From assembly GCF_001649575.2 (NCBI RefSeq), contig NC_051453.1, positions 18,182,372 to 18,246,371 on the forward strand: a stretch of 64,000 nt of DNA, in the 5' to 3' direction. The notes under the pieces are model-generated. The model saw only the letters and a list, made by a program, of their open reading frames with translations, searched no databases and was not told the DNA's origin. Below, one piece after another: positions 1 through 12,300 of this stretch. The translations under genes were made by a program, and so were the position numbers. Source of the stretch: Kryptolebias marmoratus (Eukaryota > Chordata > Actinopteri > Cyprinodontiformes > Rivulidae). Each line of letters opens with the position of its first letter. The first letter of the stretch is position 1.

Positions 1-1140
1 AAACAATTGCAACGGCTGGAAAAAAGTGCGGGGGATATAGGGCATACATAAGGGAAGTGGGGGACATGTCCCACACATACCCCGGTTATGCCTTTGCTTG
101 GGGGTGCTACGGGGGTGCTATGACTTTTCCACGGGGAGCTATAGCACCCCCTAGCGCCCCCCTGGCGCCGCCAGTGCGCTCACCTGTTGACGCCAGCCGC
201 ATTCACGAGGTAGGAGATGTTCCCACACGTTCTCTGGATCGTCTCAAAGGTTTTCTGCACCTCCTCCTCTTTAGAGACGTCACAGCTGAAAGCACTGTGG
301 TCAGCTACAGAACAACACACACACACAGCTCTGTTACACTAACATTTACACACTGTAGTCTGTTCTGAGAAACTACGGTTCATGTAACTCTAACTATGTC
401 CAGTTTCTAGTTATTTAGGTTTATATTAGCCTGGAAATCGTTTATTATCATTTTATTATTATATATTAGAAAGATAACCTTTGAAATGCTTAAACAAAGA
501 TATTTTCACATTGATATGGACTCATTAAAAATTAAAGGCTAGCATTCCTTGAATGAATGAATGAATGAATGAATGAATGAATGAATGAATGAATGCTACT
601 TTTCAGGATAGTTTTAAACTAAAATCATCTTATGTTGAGAAGGGAAGGAGTTTCAGCTTTTTTGTTCAAATCTTGAAAATAGCATTATGCACAATCTGGG
701 GCTCACAGTATGCATTGTGAGGGACTCTTATCTGTTACAATAATAAATTTGAGCTCAATAGCTGTAAAATTGACCGGGTTTTTGTGACTTTTTGTGTTGA
801 TTAATCAGTTGTAGGTGCATCCAATGTTTATTTCCTGAAAGTTTCAATAAACTTACAATGTGGCCTGTGGTTCAAACAATGTTGACTTCACCAGAAAACC
901 CACATTCCCTTTGGTTTTGTGTAAAGCAGATTTTAGAAAATAAACTTGTTTCGGTAAATAAACATGTCTGTCTGTGTTGAGCTTCAGGACTTCACCTCCA
1001 TGCAGCTCCGCCACAGCAGTCCTGGCAGCATCCTCCCCCCTGGAGACAACCACCAACCTGCAGCCTCTCTCTGCCAGCAGACGGGACACCGCCCTCCCGA
1101 TCCCCCTGGAGCCCCCACACACCACTGCCAGCCTGGACAT
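1..1140 (-). CDS. cbr4: cbr4, carbonyl reductase family member 4 (5' part; 3' end off the left edge)
   Basis: A short-chain dehydrogenase/reductase. In mammals CBR4 is the NADPH-dependent beta subunit of mitochondrial 3-oxoacyl-ACP reductase (with HSD17B8) and also reduces quinones. Two coding exons are visible on the minus strand: 996-1140 (start ATG at 1140) and 184-304, joined in phase 1. They encode the Rossmann start with the cofactor motif GGSRGIG (residues 9-15), then AFSCDVSKEEEVQKTF, then the NAAGVN motif near residues 82-87. The start was chosen because MSRLAVVCGGSRGIG aligns with the vertebrate N-terminus; an ATG 19 codons upstream adds unrelated residues. About 89 of roughly 235 residues lie in the window; the active-site Ser-Tyr-Lys exons are beyond it. 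The gene runs in the same direction as sh3rf1, as in human. Family assignment is from remembered protein similarity. Confidence 0.93.
184..304 (-). CDS. cbr4: cbr4 coding exon 2
   Basis: 121 nt after a CTGTAG acceptor, ending at CAACAG before GTGAGC. Spliced to exon 1 it gives ADHSAFSCDVSKEEEVQKTF and then NISYLVNAAGVNR, which match the vertebrate CBR4 beta-4/beta-5 region. It ends in phase 2, and the next exon lies left of the window. Confidence 0.9.
523..860 (+). repeat. Dispersed repeat family A, copy 1
   Basis: Matches the family A pattern: attaaaggctagcattcctt, then an atgttgag block, then a Gtt-aatcagttgtaggtgca block and a fcctgaaagtttcaataaa-like 3' part. Located in cbr4 intron 1. 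The middle is diverged, and the GAAT microsatellite has grown inside the 5' part. Confidence 0.7.
551..593. repeat. (GAAT)n microsatellite
   Basis: About ten GAAT units in tandem, lying exactly where other family A copies read CCTTGAAGGAATGC. It probably arose by slippage from that seed. Confidence 0.95.
996..1140 (-). CDS. cbr4: cbr4 coding exon 1
   Basis: 145 nt, 48 codons plus one base. It contains the start codon and the dinucleotide-binding GGSRGIG motif. The donor follows the His-Gly codons, with GTGAAG as intron start. Reading on past the donor gives an open but unrelated frame, so the exon end is set by the donor and by the match after splicing. Confidence 0.9.
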
Positions 1141-1420
1141 GACCCTGCAGGACAGGGACAAGAAGACAGTTGTCTCACTCCAAATGGTTACTTTCATTTA
1201 TGCGATATTTTAAAACCACGCTTTGCATTTTGTACGTCAAGCGGTTGTTTACCTCCTTTTGTCTTGTCACGCCTGGTTTGACAAATGTTCAGGTGTAAAT
1301 AAGGTGACCAAACGAAAAGCGGCAATCAGAACAGTCTAACATGGGCGCCGCCATATTGTTCCTCGGTGTTGTTGCGTTTCTGTGAATGTCCGCCAGAGGG
1401 CGCCGCTGCGCCGCTCTGGA
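1141..1420 (-). promoter_or_regulatory. Probable cbr4 5' UTR and promoter
   Basis: The GC-rich stretch just upstream of the cbr4 start carries a YY1-type motif at 1347-1358 (GCCGCCATATTG on plus, AATATGGCGGC on the gene strand) and a strong CTCF-like core at about 1387-1405 (CCGCCAGAGGGCGCC). No TATA box is evident. YY1 motifs in this orientation often overlap start sites of TATA-less promoters, so transcription may begin near 1350. Motif calls only; no transcript evidence. Confidence 0.45.
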
Positions 1421-1639
1421 CTGTCCCCTCTTTTCTTACCACAGTTTTCTGCGTTATTCATTATTTTTCTGCACGTCTTTTTCAATATAACGACCTTTCA
1501 TATATGAAAATGTTCTGCTCATTTAGATGGGTACTATGGCTTTATTGTAACTTATATATTTTTCAAAATATTATAAAAATAGGAAATACTTGGAGATTTC
1601 TTAAATTCCTACAAAAACGATGTTCTCTTTTAAATCTGC

Positions 1640-1880
1640 TTCAGCAAACTTGCTCTATTATCATTTTCTTAATGCTACCTTTAGCTTTTAGCTAGCATTT
1701 GTTATTTTCAGCTAAAATGTTGCTACATTTAGCTTTAACTAACCTTTTGCTACTTGGGGTTTTGCTACTTTTAGCTTGCCTTTTGCTTTTAGCTACTTTT
1801 GGCTTCGAGCTAATGTTGTGCTTCTTTTAGCTTTAACAACTCAGTTTTAGCTTCTTCAGCAAATTTCTTACAAAGTCATT
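1640..1880. repeat. Degenerate TTTAGCT-rich short-period repeat
   Basis: A run of imperfect units such as TTTTAGCTA, TTTTGCTAC and TTTAGCTTT at irregular spacing. Likely old simple-repeat or satellite-like DNA, no coding content. Upstream of the cbr4 promoter. Confidence 0.6.
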
Positions 1881-2012
1881 CAGCGCTCACACTGCAGAAA
1901 ATGCAATTCCTCTAGTCATTTCTTTTATAAACAGTGCAGTTATCACAGTGTAATTTATTAAAATGATGGTATTCTGATGGTCAAACGTTGCAGTAATATG
2001 TCTACAGGAAAT

Positions 2013-2014
2013 AC

Positions 2015-2069
<55 letters not shown>
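2013..2069. repeat. (TA)n microsatellite
   Basis: About 28 uninterrupted TA dinucleotides between cbr4 and sh3rf1. Confidence 0.97.
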
Positions 2070-2072
<3 letters not shown>

Positions 2073-2744
2073 GAGGTATCCACTACTGTTTGTGTTCCCT
2101 ATGGTCGGTGTTGCACAAACAAAATGAGTGACGATGAGAACTGGGGGCAGGGCTGAGTTTTCCACCTGGACTCTTCATCAGGCTCAGACCCCCCCTGCCA
2201 GTTTGATTTACTGAGGTTAAATAACATTCACAACCTTTGCCAGAGCAGAGCTCCGGCCCCAAGCCCGATGAATCATGGCCACCGTGCAGCAGAAGCACAC
2301 ACAGACTAAAATAGCACAATGTGCTTTAAATGTTAACACTTTTTGCCACCCTGTTCATTCATGCCTGTACGGTAGGAGGAAGCTGTGGATTTGTATTCAG
2401 AGCACCTCCTGAACACCTTACCCCCATGTCACACCTTACTGATCTAATGATCCTAGCAGAGCACAAACGCTCCTGTTCTGTTCAACGAAAGCCTTCATGC
2501 CTTTCTGGAAGATTTTGTTGTTGTTGTTAGATTTTGGATGGAGCTGCCATGTTTTGTTCCACGCTCTGCATGAACCCAGCAAACAGAATCTATAACGTGA
2601 GACATCTGACGCCCCTGAGGCTCAGCTGCTGACCTCCTCGCAGCCACGTTTGTTTTTAAACACGAACCTGTAACTTATAGTTGTGTCAGGCAGCGCACTC
2701 AGCTCACTTCCACCAAAGCTCAAGGGTATTTAAAATATGAAAGC

Positions 2745-3030
2745 GTTTGTAAATTAAAGGCTCAGCGTTCCTTGAAGGAATGCATATCACTCGCAGCCTT
2801 TCGTGCCTCAGAGATTTAAACTTAGATTACCTCATGATGGCGTTAAAGCTGGGGTTTTTATTTCAAACCTCCAAACAACCTGTGGTACTGTGAAATGTCA
2901 CGTTAAGAGTATGTGTTGTGAATGACTCTCAGCTACTACTACACTGTTTTAAGTTAAAGCTATGTTTTTGTGGTCAATTAGCTCCAAAGGTTATTAGTTA
3001 TAAAGGTGCAGTGATTACTTAGACAGGCGA
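2745..3030 (+). repeat. Dispersed repeat family A, copy 2
   Basis: Shares the family A blocks: ggctcagcgttccttgaagg, aatgcatatcactcgcagcc, and gtgaatgactctcagctact. The 3' third is badly diverged. Confidence 0.75.
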
Positions 3031-4231
3031 AAACATCAAGGGGGAAAATATACATACGTTCTGTGCAAACCATTTCACCTGTTTTTAATGCTCCTGTATG
3101 GGAATAGCTTATTTCCATGGTAACCTGTCCTCAGCAGGGAGCTGTGTGCAGCACAGTGACCTCCCCGGGTGCCTGTCTGCTCCTGTCAGTGTTTCCCCAG
3201 CTGAGCTCACCTCTTCCTGGGGACAATAATGACCACATGTACCACACGACATACAACTAGAGAGGAAACAAATACCTTCCTCCCGCTGCTGCCTGCGCAC
3301 GTACAAGCTCACTTATGTCACCCAAACTTTAAAAATGCTCAGCATCTCTATCGTCAGTGGAAGCAAACACCTCAGTATCGTGTCAAAACAATAAAAATAC
3401 AAAACAAACGCCATCTGATTTTACTGTTATAGCTTTAATTTTTCTTTTACAAAATATGTGATTCCCTCAAATGCTTCAGAGTATTTCTCACATAAAGAAC
3501 ATGTGCCAAATAGTTTGATTTCAGTTTCACTATTTTTAGACATAAAACAGACTAACTAAAGGAAGAAAAAAAAAAAGAGAGAGGGAATCAAGTAAGTCAC
3601 CTCGGCATAAAAACATGTTAATCTGGATCAGGCGAACTCTTCGAAGAAATGACAGAATCGAATTATTCCAATAAAAAAAAAAATCGCTTCTTGGTTTAAA
3701 ACTGTGCAGCCTGCGCATAAAAAATATGGGTAAAACCTCTAAGATTAGCTTATGACGGCGCAGGTCAGAGCGACTGCGTTGAAACAAGCCTGCTGGGTAA
3801 AATTAAAGGCTTTTCCAAGTGAAATGAAGAGTTTCAGTCAACGGTTTGAGGTTTGGTGTGGTGATTGCCAAGACAACAATGCAACATTTGATTAATTCTA
3901 TTAAAAAAAACGCTAAAAAAAAGGCCTTAACAGTGATGTGTACCATCCTTCTCCACACACTCTCCAAATCACTAACAAATTACAACATAATCCAGCAGTC
4001 AGTTACACAGTGGTCCCCAAACAACCAAAGACCAAAAACAAACAAACAAACAAACAAACAAAAAACTAATAAAACATGTGCTTGAACGTCTAGGTCCTGG
4101 TATTAAAGGCCAAGTTTGGCTCAAGTGTTGGACCTCAGATGACATTTAGAAGATCAGATCAGCTGAGGCAGGAGAGTTTTTAATGACACACGTTTTGTTT
4201 TTCCTCTAACGTCTGACTTCATTTTGACAAG

Positions 4232-4745
4232 TTTCCTTTAAAGAAGACTTAAAGTGGTAGTTCAAGCCTTCTGACGTGGGGTTTTGTTGAAAGGTTATGA
4301 ACAATTGGTATCTTACCTGTTGTAGACAGCTCTTTGTACGACCTCAGGTCAGAAAAAATAAAGTTTAACTCTGACTGATGAGCTAATGGCTAGTCTGAGA
4401 CCAAAGTGGACTGCTTGAAAAGAACTTTAATCTCAAAGTTTATACAACGATTCATGCAAACATCGTTTACATCACCATCAACTTCACAAAACTGTTTTCT
4501 AAATAAAATTCGAGAGCTAACAGCGGCAGCGGCAGCTAGCTGTAGCACTTTCTGTGCAGCCTGGAGCCACTTCCTGCAGGAATGTCGTACATTAACAGAT
4601 GTTTTATGATGGAGGCAATCCACTCTGGTCTTAGCCCTGCTCAGACTAGCCCTTAGCTCGTCACTTCCTCCAAACTGAGGTCGATCAAAGAGCTACTAAC
4701 TGTTCATAACCTTTACATTTAAGGATCTGAACTATCACTTTAAGG
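4232..4745. repeat. Foldback repeat family B, copy 1 (best preserved)
   Basis: Ends are long inverted repeats. The left end reads aaggttatgaacaattggt...agctctttgtacgacctcag, and the right end is its reverse complement with about 20 percent changes. The inverted similarity runs some 170 bp inward to a centre rich in GGCAGC. No transposase frame; the open frames here are by-products of the repeat. It fits a MITE or foldback element. No target duplication was identified. Confidence 0.8.
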
Positions 4746-5041
4746 AAAAGAGAAAGTTTCTTTTGTCTTGATGCAACAAAGTAGTCAATGTAAAACGACT
4801 AATTTCATTTCATATTTAACATGGAACAAATATGACCAAAGACCCTTGAATCAAAATGAAATCTTACAGCAATTCAAGTCAGTACATTAAAAAAATAAAA
4901 GGTAAAAAAAATTAAATAAAGGGCTCAAAGTGATTGATTTCAATAAAAAACAATTTAGATTCATTTGACACACACTGCCCACCTCTTCATGTGGAGTGAT
5001 GCTACTTTAGGCAATAGTCTGTGATTCAGTCAGCAGTGTGT

Positions 5042-5047
5042 TTTATT
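5042..5047 (-). terminator. Candidate sh3rf1 polyadenylation signal
   Basis: AATAAA on the minus strand about 1.1 kb after the sh3rf1 stop codon. It is one of several possible signals. Confidence 0.3.
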
Positions 5048-6154
5048 GCCACAAGTCACATTAGGAATGAGTCCAAAAACTGAGGTCCCACTGAAGGGTC
5101 ACTGTCGAGTCAGTCCTACATCTCAACCTCTACAAGCAGCAGGCGTCAGCCTCTGGGAAATGTCTTACAAAACAAATAAGCACTGAAAAAATGAAATGTT
5201 TCTTCGCTCTGTGTTGCAGAGCTCTGTCTGGGTTCGGGGGGCAGGAAAGCAGCTCGTCTGGTCAGTAAATAGATATTTTAAAAAAAGGTACAAATTTAGC
5301 AACGTTTGACTGCAAAGTCTACTTGGAGTGTGTTTTTAGGATTTTACAAAGGCGTGCTCAAACAATCCTACAGCCCATCCATTACCACTCTGTCTCCTGG
5401 AGATGGCTTTGTGCTAAGGACATGCAAATATTTGATCTCTGTAGGTAAAAGCCACGCAGCACCTTGAGGAAAAAAAAAACAAAGAAGAAAACTGAATGGC
5501 ACACAAGTGTTAAGTGATGTGCAGCGTTCACGAGGCTGTGAATTTTTAGCTTTGAGGATTCAAATGTGCAATACAGCAGACCTCTCTTCTGGTCCTCTTA
5601 GTCAGGTAACGGAGGAAGGGACGTGTCTTTTTGTTTTTTACGACGCAGCACAAGTGATTTGTTCTGGTTGGTTTCAGCTCATATCCCACCTCCTACCTGC
5701 TGACAGCCTAAAATAATGACCAAACCTATCAGCAGTCTAGTAGAGAAACAATAAGTAATGTGGTCTAATACGACATAAGGCATGTGAGCTCTAGTTAACC
5801 CCTTGTGCTACTACCTAAGAAGAATATGAAATAAGTTAAAATGTGTAACATACCGGTTCATACTGGTTGTTTTAAGGACTAATTATAATTGTGTCCTTCT
5901 GTACAATAAAGTGGGGAACAGTACAAGGCACACATTTAACAGCTGAGTTATTACAAATATATAAATAACCAAGAAAAAAAGAAAAGTTCATGAGTAGTGT
6001 GCTCTCCTCTCCGTCCTCTGTGCTCTCGTCAATAACACATCCAGTTCAGCTCCTCTCGTGTTCCTCTAGCGTTCTTTTTCAGGACTTCAAGTGTTGATAT
6101 GATGGGTGCTGTCCCATCCAGTCAAGCTGGGCTCAAATGACTCAGCTGCGTCTG

Positions 6155-6323
6155 TTAGATGCTGTCCACGAAGCTGCCGGGAAACAGGCCGGTCCTGCCG
6201 TTCCTCTGCAGCGTGCCTTTGAACCAGCCGTCCTCTCTCTTCCTGTGGACAAACACAATGTCCCCCTCTTTGAGTTCCAGCTCGGCCTCGCTCTGCGGAG
6301 GATATGATACCACCACCCTGTAC
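6155..6323 (-). CDS. sh3rf1: sh3rf1 coding exon 11: SH3-4 and stop
   Basis: Encodes [37 protein letters not shown] and [15 protein letters not shown], then TAA at 6155-6157. The C-terminal SH3 ends at the last residue, as in mammals. Confidence 0.96.
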
Positions 6324-9300
6324 CTGGGGGAGGACAGCCAGAGGCGCAGTGAGGGACTGAAACACACAGCATCAAAGACAACTGACACCTGCGACATATC
6401 GTTACACACTCTGTCCGGGACAGACAGCCGTGACGAGAAGGTTCACATCAGCCTACCTCTCACATATGATGGGACGTGCATCGTGCTGTTGTGATAAAAG
6501 AGAGGAGCAGGGCTGACGAGGGGGGGGCGCGATGGGAGCACATCCGTCAAGTGGACTGCTCTTCCGATGGGAGGGCTCAGGGACTGGGGGGGAGAAGGAG
6601 GAGGATGACGAAGTAGCAGCAGCAGGTTCAGACTCGAGGCAGCTGAGAGAGCCGGAGGGAGGGGCGGTGTCGGGGCCCACAGCTCCATGCAGCACCTCTC
6701 CAGCTGCAGCCTGTTCCCCCTCGAGGGTGGGAGAGGAGGGGGGGGAAGGACGAGACTTCTTCTTATTGGAGGACAACAGCTTCAGGAGACTCTTCTTTTC
6801 TCTCTGCAGATATAACATGTTTACGTTACAACTTTGGAATAAATGGGAACTCATTTTTACGAAACACAAAAAGGTATTTTCTGGTGCTTAGATTTATAAA
6901 AACATTATTAATTGTTAATAGCCACTCTGACAGCCTCAAGGTATTTTTAACACTAAGAGAAATTAAAAACTCAGCATTCCTCGAAGTTTAAAACTCTTAA
7001 ACTAAGACTGTCCTAAGTTGAGAAATAACAGCGTTAGAGCTCTCAGGGCTAAAACTTGACATAAATATTATGCGGTCTCACATTTATCACAAAATTTCAA
7101 GCAATTTGTAAGCTTGGAATATATGTTTTGAATGACTCTCAGCTACTACCTCATCAATCTTAGCTCACTTTCTGTAAAACTGAGCTTTAGTCATTTTTGT
7201 ATTAGCCAAGGTCGATCAGCTGTGGCAGCCATCTTGAACGAGGTAGACCCCAAAAGTTAATTAGTTGTAGTTGGACATCCCGTGGTAACTTTCTCAGTTT
7301 CATTAAAACCTGTAATGGTTCATGAGATATTTTGCTAACACACCCGCCATTAATAAAATATGCAGGATGCTTCTTCAAACAGACACCGCAACCTATGAAC
7401 AGATTTTCTGTTTTAATTTAACTCAAACTCTTTAATGTTTGGAAGCATCCAACCTTGCCATCCTTGTCCAGTCTACAGGCTGCATTGTTAGATGAGGGAT
7501 TGAGAGCAGCGCTGTTGCCAACGGGCACGGGTCTTAAAGCATCCACATCCAGAGATGCAGCGTTCACATTAGGTGGAGTCAGAGAGATAGTGGCGCAGCT
7601 CAGTGCCACTCCTGCCCGGGTACAGCCCTGGGCGGCGCTGGAGGAAGGCTGTGGGACGTAGGTCACTGGGGTTGCACACTGGATTGGTGTCACTGCTACT
7701 GTAGGTCTGTCCTGACTGTGACAGGCTGCTGCAACAAGGACACAAAATTAGACTTTTAAATTGTGTTTTATTCCCTTAGGGAACATTCTCCCCATTTACC
7801 TGTTCTGACCGCGTTGCGAGCCTGATTTACAGTCATCTGTGAGCTGACGTGTAGGGGCACTTTTGGCTGCTGGCCTGTGGCTGTCTGAGCTGCTGTTACC
7901 ACAGCTGCAGGTTGGGAGCAGGGAGGTCCTGCGGTGGAGCACACGGTGAGGGGTTTGTTGAAGTCAGGTCCTTGAACAATGGCCCCCAGAGGAGCAGAGG
8001 AAGGGCTGACGATGGTGATTCCTCTGCCAGCCTGAGTGCACAGACTCATGGAAACTTTGGACTGGGAGCTGCCCGACGCTGTCCTGAGGGGGGCGAGAAA
8101 GAGTCAGCCATTAAAGAATGAATTTATTTTGATTACATGACCAATTACAAGTTATGATTTTAAATAAAAACAACTGAAAATGTAGGTTGAAGCTTATTTG
8201 CACCAATCCCATGTCCAATTTAAAAATGACTCAAGACAAAAACTAAAAACCATTTCACTGATTTAAAAGACTTTACAATCCTCATATACATCCCTTTACA
8301 TTATAACCCAGATCTACCTTAGATTTAAAATCATTTTTAAACATAAATACTGATTTCATCATTTTTAACACATTGCTAAGACCATTCTATAATTTGACTC
8401 CCAGAACTGAAACACGTCTATATTTCACATTTTATTCCAAACCATTAAATCAGCTCCCTTTCTACTACTTTCAAATGCAATAAAACCCTCAAATTTTAAA
8501 AACAGATTGAACAGAACTAAATAAGCTTTTCCCAACATGAAAAGTAATTTCCATTGTTTTCAAATACAATATCTGGAAATATATAGAGACTATTTGCATG
8601 TCATTGTAAAAGATTCTGATAACTTTATTTGAAGTTTAATGATTGGGTCTAAATTTCTTTTGTATGCATTTCCTTTGAACACAATATAAGATATATGGCA
8701 TTACAGGACAGTAGTACAATATTTGCAAACATTTTGCATCCAATAATTCCCCAAGCTTATACAAAAGACCAACAGATTTAGATATATTTTTTAATATAAG
8801 TTAAATATGTTTTCCAACAGAGTTTATGATCTACACCTAAATTTTTCTTTCAGTAATCCTTTCAATGTTCACAGTGTTTAATTTAGGTTATATCAAAATT
8901 GTTCCTAACACCACCCAACAACATTAATTTCTTTCTTTATTTTTTTAGGAAACCATTAATCAACATCAAATCATTTTTGGACTAAACTCAGTTCACTTTC
9001 TACTGTTTTGACTAATTATTTTATACAAATATTAATCTAGCTACAGAACAAATATCATTTATGTGACCCAAGTTATTAGAAAAACTTTGGGTCCAATTAT
9101 TGAACCTTGTGGAACACCACAGGTTATTCTCCTTAGCAGTGACTCTGTATTAATGATTTTTACATTTTAAAACCTGTAGTTTAAACACATTTTAAACTCA
9201 TCTCTTATTCCATATTGTTCACATTTATGTGGGAGCAGTAAATGAAAAATTTTGTCAAACGTTTGACCTAAATCAATAAACACCCCGACAGCAAAGTGTT

Positions 9301-12300
9301 TCTGTTATCTGCAGCCTTTGAGATATTTTTTATAACTTCCAACACAACTAGAGATGTTGATCAACCCATACTGATAATCCTAAACTTAATCTTATTAAAA
9401 TCTTCAAAAATCTTGACCTCATTCATCTATTTAATGTAATTTAACATCCTAAAGAGAAATATTTTCTGGCTTTAACCATCTTTGACAAAAACAAGAATCT
9501 CATTCGAGACATAAACCCACTATAAAGAGAAGGAAGAACTTTAAATGACTTTCACATTTCTGTGGTAAACTGCTTACAGACTATAAGAGCTGAACTGAAG
9601 AAAATAAATTAGTTACACATTTCTAAAGAGGAATCTGCAAAGCAATCAAAAGCTGCTCTTTATGGGAATTCTTTGCAATGCTGGAATGTGTCTGCGGTTC
9701 AGTAACTTCCAGCCAAAACCTTTTTATATGATTAAAGAAAACATGCAGGTATAGTTTTATCAATAAAGCAACAAACAGTTTGTTTTAAAATCACACCAGA
9801 CAATAAATACGTTACAAATGAGCCGATGAACAGCTGTATGTAAAACTAGGCGTGTGTACAGGATGTTAGGAAGAATAAACGTCTGACGGTGAACTGATGC
9901 CTCACCTGCTGACTGGACTCATGTAGTTCCCGGGGAAAACTCCAATCTTGCCTGTGTGCATGGAGGTGCCCTTGAACCAGCCGTCCTGACAGCGCTCCAG
10001 GACCAGAAACATCTCTCCTTTCCTCAGCTCCAGCTCATCCTCCTTACGGGGAGTGTATGGGAACATTGCCACATAGCTAGATAAAACAAACAGTAAACAA
10101 AGATGACACGGTTTTCAACTAAAAGCAGTTTTTTTTATTACTACAAGTCATCTCTGTACAGCAGCACAAGAACAGGCCTGTAAAGGCAGCCAGGCAGGAG
10201 TCTCAGTTGGGATGTTTTCAGTCTGATTTGAGTGTTGTCAGGAGAGGGGAACATAAAACCTGGCATGCACGCGCTGGCAGAACCAGATGACGGCAGGAGA
10301 ACAGGCGTGAGAGGATCTAATACTTATCAGGTGTGTGGGGGTGACTTGGGAGAGTAATGAGGATAAAGGTGAGGGGGTCAAAAGTCAGAGGGGATAGAAA
10401 GGATCTCCCAAATGGACTCTGGAGACCGTCACCTAAAAGTTTTGACCCTTTCACCTGCGCACAGGCTCACACTCTGCAGGCCCACACTGACAGCTGAGAT
10501 GAGGGTGGTCGAAACGTGCAAAGATCCTGACCCACCAGAGCACAAACAGCTTATGACGTTTTGTTGCACATTTAGGAAGAATAATCCGCATGGGACCATT
10601 TTCATAACTCACACTGTAGGTCTTTGTCTCCCACTTTGGTCGCCCGAGCTGGGGGAGGGTCTCTGTCCCGCAGCTACCGAATACGCTGCTCCGCTAACGG
10701 AGGCCTGCGGGGGAGGAGGTGGGGGTGGCGGGAGAGCATCCTGTGGCAGAAGAAAAGAAAAATCATATTAGTGGTTAGATAGGATCAGCATTCAATTACA
10801 ATCTCACAACAATTTATCACGTATCTCTCTCAGTGAGAAACAAAGAAAGAGAAGAAAAACAGGGAGTAACTATAGCCTCAACAACAAGTGTTACGTAAAA
10901 GCAAAGAACCCAGTTTGTTTATGAGCGACAAAGACAGAAGAAGAATGAGAGATCCTTTATTATCAGGGTTATTCCGACACCAGGAGAGAGTGGTTTGGCA
11001 GACACAAAGTCTTGTCCCAGACTTCCCCTTTCAACACAGACATATCCTATTCTGCTTGTTTGTTTGTTGCCAGGAGACCATACAGCTACATGTTAAAACA
11101 CATCGAGAGTTTAACTGGGACCATGTGAAACAGAAAACAACCCTCCACAAGTCGAGCCTTCTCCACTCACTTTTTTGTTTGACGCCTGTGACGGCAAAAG
11201 AAACTTAAAGCTGTAGATGAAGGGCGAACAACAATCGAAGGCTTTCACAGATTTCAAACGCCAAGTCGTCACAAAGCAAATAAAACAAAACAAGCCAAAT
11301 GAGACCAGAGCGTGTTATAAAACAATGCTGCAGACAAGCCTTCCACCCAGGAGCTTCCCATGCTCGACACTGGCAGCAGTGAGCCGCAGAGTAATAGCTT
11401 CCATGACACACTGGGGGAGGAGAGTGGCACTGAGACAGCCCTGCGGTGTGTGTACAGGCCTACGTGTGTATGCAAGCGTCGATGTGTGTCACGGTTCGCT
11501 GCCGATGCTTGAGCTGAGATAATTAGGTTGCCTACAGGCTGGAGAAATCATGTGTACAAAAACATCATGTAGGTTTCCCAAGTGAAGTGGAGAACTCAAC
11601 CTTTTGTGTACACATTCCTGCTCATTCAGTAACTCCACATACCAAAGCTTACACATAGACAGACAGGAAGTGTGCACGCTGTTCTGATCGGGCTGGAGGG
11701 ATTTCTTAAAACCTTTGAACTTAATGACCTCTTAATAAAATCCTAAGTATGTACACAAATCACATCAAACATCTTCATGGACACTGAAAGCTTTCATAAA
11801 CAGTGTTACGTAAAGCAAGAAAATTAGTTCAACCAAAAATTTTAAAAAGGTGACAGTACATAACAGCTGGTTAATCTGTTTAATAGTCATGTTTTCCTAT
11901 TGCATGAACAAATGAAAACAATGCAGACCAGTTCATTTGGACTTTTGAAGTTGTGCAATTATAAAACAACTTTGGATTACACACAAACTACAAGGTCTTA
12001 GTTTGGGTTATTCGGTCACAAAGAGAAAAATACCCTCTCCCTGGGCTGCCACCTTATCGTGGTGGAGGGGTTTGAGTGTCCCAATGATCCTAGGAGCTAT
12101 GCTGTCAGGGGCTTCATACCCCTAGTAGGGTCACCCAAGGCAGACAGGTCCTAGGTAAGGGATCAGACAAAGTGCAGCCCAAAATACCCCTTATGATGAT
12201 TAAAAATTTTGGACACAGTGTTCCCTTGCCTGGAAGCGGGTCACCGGGGCCCCACTCTGGAGCCAGGCCTGGAGGTGGGGCACGTTGGCGAGCGCCTGGT

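Larger units (their letters stand above)
1421..6154. other. Intergenic DNA between cbr4 and sh3rf1, including probable sh3rf1 3' UTR
   Basis: No convincing coding exon. It holds the TTTAGCT repeat, the TA microsatellite, family A copy 2 and family B copy 1. The right part should contain the sh3rf1 3' UTR; one AATAAA on the gene strand at 5042-5047 would give a UTR of about 1.1 kb, but other polyadenylation sites cannot be excluded. Open frames here (for example 2083-2319 minus or 3846-4085 plus) have no recognisable domain. Confidence 0.55.

Noticed and set aside
61..72. GGGACATGTCCC as a p53 response element
   Set aside because: It fits one half-site only; no second half-site lies within the usual spacing.
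57..368. 103-codon plus-strand frame over cbr4 exon 2
   Set aside because: Antisense shadow; the minus strand gives a clear CBR4 match with proper splice sites.
4390..4623. Open frames with an alanine run (for example LQLAAAAAV)
   Set aside because: They lie in the foldback repeat, appear in both orientations and vary between copies, so they are by-products of the repeat.
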